The translations under genes and the position numbers were made by a program. Below are positions 54,540 to 64,000 of a DNA stretch of 64,000 bases, piece by piece. The notes below the pieces were generated by a model. It was given only the letters and a program-made list of their open reading frames with translations. It was not told the DNA's origin and did not search any database. The DNA lies in NCBI GenBank assembly GCA_032622095.1, contig CP136064.1, forward strand, positions 213,234,205 to 213,298,204. The letters run 5' to 3'. Within the stretch, counting starts at the first letter, position 1. Every line of letters starts with the position of its first letter. The DNA comes from Siphonodentalium dalli. Its lineage: Eukaryota; Mollusca; Scaphopoda; Gadilida; Siphonodentaliidae.

Positions 54540-55235
54540 AAAAAAGACAATCAACAACTAGAGGTGAGCCTATCCCAATGGGACTAAGGAAACCCCCTGC
54601 AGTGCAAATTAATTAGCATATTTGTTTTTGCAACCAAAAAAAAAGAAAATAATTACAAGCTTGAACATAATAATATGCATGTTGCGAAAAATTTCTAAGT
54701 CGAAAAAGGGGGATAAATCAACTGAAAATGTTGGACGGATCTCATAATTGCAGGTGTATAGGTTCCCATGGTACAAAATATCTGTACCAAGTTTGTTTTT
54801 AATTTACTGAAAAAAATTAGAACTACCGATAACAGTCCAATTTGTTCAATAAGATACCAAAGTTTAATCAAACATTGGAAAAATTAAAAGCAATGAAAAA
54901 TATTCTTAAAATCATATTCAGACTAAAATATTTAAACTTACTACGCAATTAGTGATGTTTGTTGACAAATCACAGTAACAGTTTTCTTTACAAAACAATA
55001 GTATCAACAAGAGACATGTACATATGCCCCAGTGCCAAGCATTCTGGATGTAAATACAAGTATTTTATGTATATATGGGTAATGCAATGACTATCGGGTA
55101 ATTATTGATGTATTTAGTTGAAAGTCCACATGTGGGTATATATGGCAATGACCTATCACCAGCCACTGTGGAAACCCATTAAAGGTCATAGGGGTCATCA
55201 TATGGGGTCACATGACCTTGGTGGCCATCTTGGAT
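54540..55235. repeat. Intron with GGGCCATAACTC-family remnant
   Basis: AAATTTCTAAGTCGAAAAAGG near 54688 and GTTGGACGGATCTCATAATT mark a diverged copy of the dispersed repeat; the remainder is unassigned. Confidence 0.55.
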
Positions 55236-55239
55236 TTGA

Positions 55240-55431
55240 TTTAATTTATAGGGAGTCTCGCATATATAAGAGAATGCACTGGCTTACAAAGTCAAGGTAA
55301 ATATTGTTAGGCCAATGTAGTCTCTTATATATGCAAGGCTCCCTATGGGAGACTCGCATACTGGTATATAAGAGAATGCATTGGCACAGGTTTTTCGAAA
55401 AATTTAGGAAGCTCCAGTCATGAAAAGATTC
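55240..55431. mobile_element. MITE, CCCTTCCATGACTGGAGC family, inverted and left-truncated
   Basis: Two hairpin cores ending GGAAGCTCCAGTCATGAAAAG; right end is 24 bases from exon 2. Confidence 0.7.
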
Positions 55432-55454
55432 AATATACTCCATCTCAAACTTAC

Positions 55455-55697
55455 CTGTGGTGATGAAATCTTCTCCTGATGTTTCCTCAGAATTTATTTT
55501 TCTTTTCTGTATTTTAACTGAACCAATATCAGAATAGTAAATCTGTTTGTCACCAATATCCACAGCCAATCCGAAAGGATGCATTAGGCTTTCTATAGGT
55601 ATCACTACGTCCCTCTCTATAGTCGCATTCATGGATATACCATGAATAACTCCAGTCTGAGCGTTGGCGTAGAATAGCACCTTATCCGGGTGAGGTC
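55455..55697 (-). CDS. LRP1: LRP1 exon 2: start of propeller 2
   Basis: A 243-nt, phase 1-1 exon encoding 81 residues, flanked by TTTTCCAG and GTAAGT. It holds the first two LDLR class B blades: VLFYANAQTGVIHGISM, then LMHPFGLAVD and QIYYSD (a diverged YWTD). It reads straight into exon 3 as ITTG-LKSSEGLAVDW. The spacing matches the first strand set of an LRP1 propeller. Confidence 0.92.
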
Positions 55698-55995
55698 CTG
55701 GAAAAAAATATTGAGAATTATTGTTTTTGTCATCAGCCCATAAGTTAGATCATGACATTGGTTTTACTGACTGAGTATAAAAATAACTCACAGTGGGTTG
55801 ATTTCACTTTAAAATCACTCCACTGTTGTATAAACTAACGAGCCTCCAGCAAGTAACTGACAAATTTTCCTATAAATACAGATTATTGGCAAGATGCTGA
55901 TAGCCTGTTCATTCTATACAAACAGGTATTCACAAAAGTGTATTAATGTATTGAGCCATTTTGTGTGTGTCGGTGGTTGGCCGTATCATGCTGAA

Positions 55996-57639
55996 CAGGG
56001 TTCGCGCTGGCCCAAAATTTCCAGGTGCCAACAATGTTGCCATTTGCATTATGTTTAGAGCCACTTTATACTTTCTGTTGCCACTTTCTTTCCAACCAAT
56101 TTTTTTTGGAGCCACTTTTGAAAAAAAACACAAACAAGCAAATTACCTATTATATGTATATATTTATTTTATCAATGATGTGCAACAATTAACAAGAAAT
56201 ACAAAGTAATCATAACAGTTCAGAGAAACAACATTACAACACTAATAGTAATATATATATATCAATTGTTGAAAATTCTTCGTGATTTCATTTCTGACCA
56301 TTATTGAAATGCCTTGCCAAAGTCAAATTCTGACATTAAAGGTCCTTCAATGGCAATTTTCATAAGAACATTTAAGTGAGGCACTGACAGTCTATTTCTC
56401 AATCTCGTCTTAATCATGTTCTGATACGAGAACGCCCTCTCACAATCAACTGTGGAGACCGGAACACAATAAAGTGTTTCCGCGAAACCTGCCACTACAC
56501 TATATGTGTCACTTTGTCAAAATTAATATCGAAGATTTTCGGACGATCCGAGTAAACCCGAGAAGTTCCGATTAACAATAATGATGAACATAAATGGTAG
56601 AGTTACATCCCATTTTAAACAATCGGATATCCTCGGCAATTTCCGGCAATGTCGTACTTGTGACGTATCGAATACAATTGGTGTGAAAATGACAGAAATG
56701 AATGATAGAGTTACTCCCCGTTGTACATAGCGTGATATTTAAATACAATTATAAACATAGTATGCATACCTTTGGTTAGCTCGTGTTTCAGAATAAGATC
56801 TTTATTCAGGATACTACAACCAGTTACGAACATGTTGTTAACATTCGCAGCGCGGCATGTAGAACAGAACATAACATTTTTGTCTCCATCGAATGATAGC
56901 CATTCGCGAGATATTTTCCACTCATTTCGGAATTTTCGTTTTGGCGAACTTGCAACTTTTTGTGGCGTTCTCGTGACATTTGACACTAATATGTTGCTCG
57001 GTTTAGGTGGTGTAGCACACGTCGATATTAAATCAACCACTGTGTTTGGACTATCGGTATTATCTGAATGTCCGAAGAAATCAGTAACTTTCTTCATTTT
57101 AGGAGGATGTTGCGTGTCTGATGCATTGTTGCTAAAATCTAACTTGCGCTTACGATTCATATTTGTTGTATGTCACAGTTTGTGAAAACTCAGTTACGAA
57201 TGACATATTTATGGTAATTTATCTAACACCTACTATCAATACACAGCTTCCTAACGATGTAGACTCAAGGAAGCCCTTTGTTTGGCTAATGTTTGTCAAA
57301 TTTGAGTCAATAGCCGTGCTTAGTTTTATTATCGAGTAGTAATTCGAAACCCTTTCACCACAGCGATAAAATAAGTTGATCTGACATAAGCCGCGAATGT
57401 ATTATAAGCTTTTAATTAGGACCCAATTAGCTATGCCGCGACCGGATATCAATGTGTGTTTTGTTTCCGACCGATTGACTGTAAGCTTAATATTTTTTGT
57501 ATTATATGCCCGATGGGTACAAATTGCCAAATGTCAAAAAGCTAGGTGCCACTTTTTGTTGCCAATCGGGATTATTTTGGAGCCATTTAATTTTTTTTGT
57601 AGCAATTTGCTAATTTGGCAATAGGCAGCGCGAACCCTG
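55996..57639 (-). mobile_element. hAT element (ZNF862/KIAA1586-like), internally deleted, 1644 bp
   Basis: Ends CAGGGTTCGCGCTGGCC and (complement) CAGGGTTCGCGCTGCC; perfect 8-bp duplication ATGCTGAA at 55988-55995 and 57640-57647. It keeps the two ends of a transposase but not the catalytic centre. Confidence 0.9.
56301..57160 (-). pseudogene. hAT transposase remnant: N- and C-terminal pieces
   Basis: Frame 57160-56711 begins MNRKRKLDF, has a basic SSPKRKFRNEW stretch, then WLSFDGDKNVMFCSTCR and a GCSILNKDLILKH segment: a TTF-type finger typical of ZNF862-like hAT proteins. Frame 56495-56301 has VPVSTVDCERAFSYQN and RLSVPHLNVLMKI, the C-terminal dimerisation region with the conserved Glu. 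About 200 bases of non-matching sequence replace the middle, so no active enzyme can be made. Confidence 0.85.
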
Positions 57640-57693
57640 ATGCTGAATGATGTTATTGTTTGGAAGGCTAATCATGTTCCAATGTGGACAAAC

Positions 57694-58031
57694 CTGGATA
57701 TTGTATGTCAGTCAATTGCAGAATGAGGTCCCCAGAGAATTTTGTGACACTATCCCACATAGCGGGCTAGCATCACCCTCTGGGAACCTATATCCCCTAA
57801 TTTGCAGAAGATAAAATGCATAATCGAAATGACTAATGGGTGAACATCACCAACTTCAACTGGGGAACTTCAATCTGAACGTAGGTCTCTCATAGTAGTT
57901 GCGGCCAAAGCAGAATGAGGTTCCCAGAGGGTGAATTTGGTGATGCCAGCCAGCTGTGAGGGTTAGCATCTCTAAATTCACCCTCGGAGGACCTCATTCT
58001 GCATATGACAGACACACTATTTTCAGGCTTG
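57694..58031. mobile_element. MITE, CAAGCCTTG family, deleted
   Basis: Left arm truncated (GTCAATTGCAGAATGAGGTC), spacer, intact right hairpin and CAGACACACTATTTTCAGGC end. It ends 42 bases from the exon 1 donor. Confidence 0.75.
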
Positions 58032-58074
58032 AAAACACTCCAATATATAAATAATATCTGGGGAAAAAACTCAC

Positions 58075-58197
58075 TTTGGCACTTTTGATCTTGGAGATTG
58101 TAACCATCACTGCATGCACATTCAGCAGTGAGTGATCCGTCTTTTACTAGTGGTATGCAGAAATGCTCACAAGATAGTGATGAGCATGGGTTTTGAT
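58075..58197 (-). CDS. LRP1: LRP1 exon 1 of window: EGF-like module
   Basis: A 123-nt, phase 1-1 exon encoding 41 residues. Six cysteines in EGF spacing begin with NPCSSLSCEHFC and end with DQKC. The acceptor reads TTGCAG before ATCAAAACCC and the donor is GTGAGT at 58074-58073. It corresponds to the EGF module between propellers 1 and 2 of LRP1. The preceding exon was not found: the sequence to the right holds repeats and the satellite. Confidence 0.9.
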
Positions 58198-58469
58198 CTG
58201 CAATGGAAAGAATATTAATGTACAAGATTTATATATTTACTAGGGGATTGCCCGTCAAATATGATTATGAATACTAGAAAGAAATCCCAATAGATGCCTG
58301 AATTTATTGAGTTTTATCAACTTTGGTTTGGTGGTTATCTGTTTAATTAAGTTCAAAATGACTTCAATTATGAATAGGGAATTTTGTGAATATATCTCAA
58401 TTTCGTTTTACTCGAACAAGAACAAATGATAAATAATATTCATATCACCAATATTTGAAGTTGTGGCTT

Positions 58470-58722
58470 TAACCCTCTCTATACTTAATTAATTCTCCCA
58501 CTAAGTTTTAAAAGTATACATTGGAATGGTCTATTATTCATCTTGAGGCGTGTTCAGAAAAAATAAGCAAACGAGAGATACTATAAAAGTGCACAAGGAG
58601 TTTTATTTATCGGAGGGAAATGTTCAGATAATAAGTTCAACAAACGACCTATGAACTTATTATCTAAACATTTCCGAAGGGATAACTAATCATTAATGAG
58701 TATTTAGGGTCAAAAGAGTTAA
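58470..58722. mobile_element. MITE, TTAACCCTCTCTATACTAAATGG family
   Basis: Left TTAACCCTCTCTATACTTAA; palindromic GATAATAAGTTCAACAAACG / GAACTTATTATC near 58628-58664; right GGTCAAAAGAGTTAA. Confidence 0.75.
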
Positions 58723-58739
58723 GTGACACTAATTAAATA

Positions 58740-59570
58740 TACTGAGCCACGGGAAGCTGTCCGACCATTATATTGCTGAAATTGTAGTCAAGTCATGGAG
58801 TTAATAAAAGTGGCATATAAAAGACAGTAGATGCTGCTTGATCTATTTTTATGAAATGATGACTGGAAGCTCCTGTAATGTGCCCAATATGGCAGGTTTC
58901 CAATTGATTAGGAGAATCCTTGGCAATCAAGTTATAATACCTGCCTTAGCATATTTCAAATTCAAAAAAATATCATCAAATCTATTTCTACAGTAATATA
59001 TTCTAATAACAAAAGCATCGTTAGGGTGTGGCAATATACGTCTGTTAGCCATTTTGAATTGTACTGCCGCAAAATAGTGAAATACAATAACAATTTGAGC
59101 ACACAAAGAATATCTGATATACCCAGTGATATAGCCCTAATTTCAATGCCAAAAAATGCAGTAAAATTCTAAGTCAAAAAAGGGCTGTGACTCATGCGAT
59201 AATAATTGGACAGAACCCATATTCGAACTTGGTCTGTATTTTTAGCAAGGAAAAACACATACCAGCTTTGGTTCAGATAAAATAATCCAAACAGGAGTTA
59301 TCAATTGGAAACCGAAAAGTTATGAAATCGGTCAAATTCTAAGTCGAAAATAAAGAGCCATAACTCATGTAAAAATAATTGAACGGAACCCATATTTGAA
59401 CTTGGCATGTATTTTTAGCTCGGAAAGACACTTACCAACTTTGGTTCAGATCAAATAATTCAAACTGCAGTTATTGAACGGAAACGCCCCAATCCTAATG
59501 GGAAATAGTCAGGTTTTCCTACATTTCTGACCCAGAAATTCCCAATTCAAAGAAAGGTTCTTATTTTGTT
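58740..59570. repeat. Intergenic or intronic sequence with GGGCCATAACTC-family repeats
   Basis: Two direct units of about 175 bp (59160 and 59338) starting ATTCTAAGTCGAAAA...CATAACTCATG; the left part is unassigned. No exon upstream of exon 1 recognised. Confidence 0.65.
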
Positions 59571-59579
59571 ACAAATGAC

Positions 59580-59833
59580 CAAGCCTTGAAATAGTGTGTC
59601 TGTCATTTGCAGAATGAGGTCCCCAGAGGGTGAATTTAGTGATGCTACTCCGCATAGCGGGCTAGCATCACCAAATTCACCCTGTGGGGACTTTATTCTG
59701 CTTACACCTCAGCAGAATGAGGTTCCCAGAGGGTGAATTTGGTGATGCTAGCCCGCTATGCGGGGTAGCATCACTAAATTCACCCTCTGGGGACCTCATT
59801 CTGCAAATGACAGACACACTATTTCAAGGCTTG
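59580..59833. mobile_element. Short MITE, CAAGCCTTG family, with 8-bp target duplication
   Basis: TIR CAAGCCTTGAAATAGTGTG, flanked by CAAATGAC at 59572-59579 and 59834-59841. Nearly the same length (254 bp) and structure as the copy at 32002-32257. Confidence 0.9.
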
Positions 59834-59970
59834 CAAATGACAGGACTTCACCTTCTTCTTTATGAAGTCCCCCCCCAAGATTGCTCCCTTTGCATAAAAT
59901 AATAATAATCAATCTAATAAATACACTAAGCTGTTTAATTGCAGAATTTCACATTGATGCTTGAATCTAT

Positions 59971-60432
59971 ATGTGACCCGCCATATCAAATCCAGTCGTA
60001 AGTCGGGATTTTTTTTACCCTGTGCCAATGCATTCTCTTATATATGCGAGTCTACAATAGGTCGCCTCGCATATATAAGAGAATGCATTGGCCTAACAAT
60101 TTTTTACAATTTTAATAATGTTTTCTTGTATTGTTTAACAATTTTATAATTTCACCCATACAGAGCCCCAGACAAACATGAGCAGACGACACTCTTCAAT
60201 ATGCTTCTATATATGTGTGGGGCTCCCTTCAGGGTAATGGATGTTTTTTATTTTATGTCCTAAAAATTTTAAGAAACATTTATTTAAAAAAAATGATAAA
60301 AAATTGTTAGGCCAATGCATTCTCTTATATATGCGAGGCGACCTATGGTCGACTCGCATATATAAGAGAATGCATTGGCACAGGGTAAAAAAATCCCGAC
60401 TTACGACTGGATTTGATATGGCGGGTCACATA
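59971..60432. mobile_element. TIR element (GTGACCCGCCATATCAAATC) with hairpin cores
   Basis: ATGTGACCCGCCATATCAAA left and its complement right, extending about 45 bp inward (CCAGTCGTAAGTCGGGATTT). Each arm then carries the same AATGCATTCTCTTATATATG hairpin (60027-60094, 60312-60378) as the other MITE families. Confidence 0.9.
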
Positions 60433-60499
60433 TTCACTATATATTTCCAATTTTAGCCTCAATGGCACACATTTTCCCAATGGAAAGGGTCCGAGGGAA

Positions 60500-63400
60500 A
60501 CAATGGAAAGGTTTTGGGTGCTTACCTCCATACATAGGCTGCCTTTGTCTGTGGTAAACATGGAGTGCTGAAGGTTTGGGGTGCTTACCTCCATACATGG
60601 GCTGCCTTTGTCTGGTAAACATGGAGATCTGAAGGTTTGGGGTGCTTGCCTCCATAAATAGGCTGCCTTTGTCTGTGGTAAGTATGGAGTACTGAAGGTT
60701 TGGGGTGCTTGCCTCCATACAAGGCTGTCTTTGTCTGGTAATCATGGAGTGCTGAAGGTTTTGAGTGCTTACCTCCATACATAAGCTGCCGTTGTTTGTG
60801 GTAAACGTGGAGTGCTGAAGGTTTGGGGTGCTTGCCTCCATAAATAGGCTGCCTTTGTCTGTGGTAGACATGGATTGCTGAAGGTTTGGGGGAGCTTGCC
60901 TCCATACAAGGCTGCCTTTGTCTGTGGTAAACGTGGAGTGCTGAAGGTTTGGGGTGCTTACCTCCATACATAGTCTGCCTTTGTCTGGTAAACATGGAGA
61001 TATGAAGGTTTGGGGTGCTTACCTCCATACATAAGCTGCCTTTGTCTGGTAAACATGGAGATCTGAAGGTTTGGGGTGCTTACCTCCATACATAGGCTGC
61101 CTTTGTCTGGTAAACATGGAGATCTGAAGGTTTGGGTAGCTTGCCTCCATACATAGGCTGCCTTTGTCTGTGGTAAACATGGAGTGTTAAAGGTTTTGGG
61201 TGCTTACCTCCATACATAGGCTGCCTTTGTCTGTGGTAAACATGGAGATCTGAAGGTTTGGGGTGCTTGCTACCACACATAGGCTGCCTTTGTCTGGTAA
61301 ACAAGGAGATCTGAATTTTTAGGGTGCTTACCTCCATACATAGGCTGCCTTTGTATGTGGTAAACATGGAGATCTGAAGGTTTGGGGTGCTTACCTCCAT
61401 ACATAGTCTGCCTTTGTCTGGTAAACATGGAGATATGAAGGTTTGGGGTGCTTGCCTCCATACATAGGCTGCCTTTGTATGTGGTAAACATGGAGATCTG
61501 AAGGTTTGGGGTGCTTGCCTCCATACATAGGCTGCCTTTGTCTGGTAAACATGGAGATCTGAAGGTTTGGGGTGCTTACCTCCATACATAGGCTGCCTTT
61601 GTCTGTGGTAAACATGGAGTACTGAAGGTTTGGGGTGCTTACCTCCATACATAGGCTGCCTTTGTCTGGTAAACATGGAGTACTGAAGGTTTGGGGTGCT
61701 TACCTCCATACATAGGCTGCCTTTGTCTGGTAAACATGGAGTACTGAAGGTTTGGGGTGCTTACCTCCATACATAGGCTGCCTTTGTCTGGTAAACATGG
61801 AGTACTGAAGGTTTGGGGTGCTTACCTCCATACATAGGCTGCCTTTGTCTGGTAAACATGGAGATCTGAAGGTTTGGGGTGCTTACCTCCATACATAGGC
61901 TGCCTTTGTCTGGTAAACATGGAGATCTGAAGGTTTTGGGTGCTTGCCTCCATACATAGGCTGCCTTTGTCTGTGGTAAACATGGAGATCTGAAGGTTTG
62001 GGGTGCTTACCTCCATACATAGGCTGCCTTTGTCTGGTAAACATGGAGATCTGAAGGTTTGGGGTGCTTACCTCCATACATAGGCTGCCTTTGTCTGGTA
62101 AACATGGAGATCTGAAGGTTTTGGGTGCTTGCCTCCATACATAGGCTGCCTTTGTCTGGTAAACATGGAGTACTGAAGGTTTGGGGTGCTTACCTCCATA
62201 CATAGGCTGCCTTTGTCTGGTAAACATGGAGATCTGAAGGTTTGGGTAGCTTACCTCCATACATAGGCTGCCTTTGTCTGTGGTAAACATGGAGATCTGA
62301 AGGTTTTGGGTGCTTACCTCCATACATAGGCTGCCTTTGTCTGGTAAACATGGAGATCTGAAGGTTTGGGGTGCTTGCCTCCATAAATAGGCTGCCTTTG
62401 TCTGGTAAACATGGAGATCTGAAGGTTTGGGTAGCTTGCCTCCATACATAGGCTGCCTTTGTCTGTGGTAAACATGGAGATCTGAAGGTTTGGGGTGCTT
62501 ACCTCCATACATAGGCTGCCTTTGTCTGGTAAACATGGAGATCTGAAGGTTTGGGGTGCTTACCTCCATACATAGGCTGCCTTTGTCTGGTAAACATGGA
62601 GATCTGAAGGTTTGGGGTGCTTACCTCCATACATAGTCTGCCTTTGTCTGGTAAACATGGAGATCTGAAGGTTTGGGGTGCTTACCTCCATACATAGGCT
62701 GCCTTTGTCTGGTAAACATGGAGATCTGAAGGTTTTGGGGTGCTTACCTCCATACATAGTCTGCCTTTGTCTGGTAAACATGGAGATCTGAAGGTTTTGG
62801 GTGCTTACCTCCATACATAGGCTGCCTTTGTCTGGTAAACATGGAGATCTGAAGGTTTGGGGTGCTTACCTCCATACATAGTCTGCCTTTGTCTGGTAAA
62901 CATGGAGATCTGAAGGTTTTGAGTGCTTACCTCCATACATAGGCAGCCTTTGTCTGGTAAACATGGAGATCTGAAGGTTTGGGTAGCTTGCCTCCATAAA
63001 TAGGCTGCCTTTGTCTGTGGTAAACATGGAGATCTGAAGGTTTGGGGTGCTTACCTCCATACATAGGCTGCCTTTGTCTGGTAAACATGGAGATCTGAAG
63101 GTTTGGGGTGCTTACCTCCATACATAGGCAGCCTTTGTCTGGTAAACATGGAGAGCTGAAGGTTTGGGGTGCTTACCTCCATACATAGGCTGCCTTTGTC
63201 TGTGGTAAACATGGAGATCTGAAGGTTTGGGGTGCTTGCCTCCATACATAGGCTGCCTTTGTCTGTGGTAAACATGGAGATCTGAAGGTTTGGGGTGCTT
63301 ACCTCCATACATAGGCTGCCTTTGTCTGGTAAACATGGAGATCTGAAGGTTTGGGGTGCTTACCTCCATACATAGGCAGCCTTTGTCTGGTAAACATGGA

Positions 63401-64000
63401 GAGCTGAAGGTTTGGGGTGCTTGCCTCCATAAATAGGCTGCCTTTGTCTGGTAAACATGGAGATCTGAAGGTTTGGGGCGCTTACCTCCATACATAGGCT
63501 GCCTTTGTCTGTGGTAAACATGGAGATCTGAAGGTTTGGGGTGCTTGCCTCCATAAATAGGCTGCCTTTGTCTGTGGTAAACATGGAGATATGAAGGTTT
63601 GGGGTGCTTACCTCCATACATAGGCAGCCTTTGTCTGTGGTAAACATGGAGATCTGAAGGTTTGGGGTGCTTACCTCCATACATAGGCTGCCTTTGTCTG
63701 GTAAACATGGAGATCTGAAGGTTTTGGGTGCTTGCCTCCATAAATAGGCTGCCTTTGTCTGGTAAACATGGAGATCTGAAGGTTTGGGGTGCTTACCTCC
63801 ATACATAGGCTGCCTTTGTCTGTGGTAAACATGGAGATCTGAAGGTTTGGGTAGCTTACCTCCATACACAGGCTGCCTTTGTCTGTGGTAAACATGGAGA
63901 TATGAAGGTTTGGGTAGCTTACCTCCATACATAGGCTGCCTTTGTCTGGTAAACATGGAGATCTGAAGGTTTGGGGTGCTTACCTCCATACATAGGCTGC
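60500..64000. repeat. 61/63-bp satellite array, about 57 units, open at right edge
   Basis: Unit core GGTTTGGGGTGCTTACCTCC, ATACATAGGCTGCCTTTGTC, TGGTAAACATGGAGATCTGA. Two length classes: 61 bp, and 63 bp with TG added before GGTAAAC. The left 700 bp is more diverged (GAGTGCTGAAGG, GAGTACTGAAGG) than the right. Minus-strand frames of up to 228 codons cross it because the unit has no stop in any minus frame; I do not count them as genes. Confidence 0.95.

Larger units (their letters stand above)
6117..58197 (-). other. LRP1: LRP1-like endocytic receptor gene, internal part (31 exons)
   Basis: Gene-level entry for the exons listed separately. LRP1 is a giant type I membrane receptor for endocytosis of lipoproteins, proteases and their inhibitors. 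Joining 31 exons (58197 to 6117) gives 4900 nt with no stop and matching phases at every junction, nearly all phase 1 as in the LDLR family. Module order is EGF, propeller, EGF, eight class A modules, two EGF, propeller, EGF, propeller, EGF, partial propeller, as in LRP1 from propeller 2 to propeller 5. LRP2 also has eight class A modules in its second cluster, but stretches such as the [18 protein letters not shown] and QEIRGVD segments favour LRP1/LRP1B. The signal peptide, outer clusters, membrane segment and NPxY tail lie outside the window. Confidence 0.93.

Noticed and set aside
6117-58197. Assignment to LRP2 (megalin) instead of LRP1
   Set aside because: LRP2 also has an eight-module second class A cluster, but several exon sequences (31328-31522, 30580-30784, 19976-20203, 6117-6392) are closer to LRP1 as I remember it. 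A tree of full-length proteins would settle it.
60437-63989. Many overlapping minus-strand frames of 64-228 codons in the satellite
   Set aside because: All are phase-shifted readings of the same 61/63-bp unit (MEVSTPNLQ, YGGKHPKPS, VWRQAPQTF). No unique sequence, no start context, and lengths set only by unit class.
60500-64000. CRISPR-like regular repeats
   Set aside because: Units are contiguous with no unique spacers, and the host is eukaryotic.

Overview
This is AT-rich animal nuclear DNA. It carries one large intron-rich gene on the minus strand and a dense load of DNA transposons. The repeats (hAT elements, foldback MITEs, tRNA-derived SINEs, and short dispersed repeats with a GGGCCATAACTC core) look like those of a lophotrochozoan invertebrate, probably a mollusc. 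That host guess is an inference from repeat style, not something the sequence proves.

The host gene occupies 58197 down to 6117. I can join 31 exons into one continuous reading frame of 4900 nt (about 1633 residues) with consistent intron phases and GT/AG sites throughout. In protein order it encodes: an EGF-like module; a YWTD beta-propeller (55.7-51.3 kb) and an EGF module; eight LDLR class A modules (47.1-36.1 kb); two EGF modules; a propeller (31.5-25.4 kb) and an EGF; a propeller (20.2-15.1 kb) and an EGF; and the start of a further propeller (10.6-6.1 kb). This order, including an eight-module class A cluster, is that of LRP1/LRP1B from propeller 2 into propeller 5. Several stretches are also close to vertebrate LRP1 as I remember it. 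Both ends of the gene lie outside the window.

Left flank (1-3251, minus strand): a transposase-like gene whose C-terminal part is a 769-codon open frame running off the left edge. It has a DD(43)E-type triad and Cys-rich tails. A second frame (3216-2185) supplies the N-terminal part, offset by an apparent one-base shift near 2295.

The introns hold several transposons that can be delimited by target-site duplications: a hAT transposase element (20824-23580) nested in an older hAT-like element (20266-23636); an internally deleted hAT element (55996-57639) and smaller relatives (39427-39946, 29971-30435); a 788-bp element (12309-13096); a BED-finger fragment in a minisatellite (34621-35699); and dozens of MITEs. 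One hairpin module recurs inside at least four otherwise unrelated terminal-repeat families.

Tandem repeats include a 61/63-bp satellite (about 60.5 kb to the right edge), a 191-bp array next to exon 9, a 240-bp duplication, and two small arrays whose units contain the authentic 5' splice sites of LRP1 exons 12 and 16. I see no bacterial genes, CRISPR arrays, rRNA or convincing tRNA genes.
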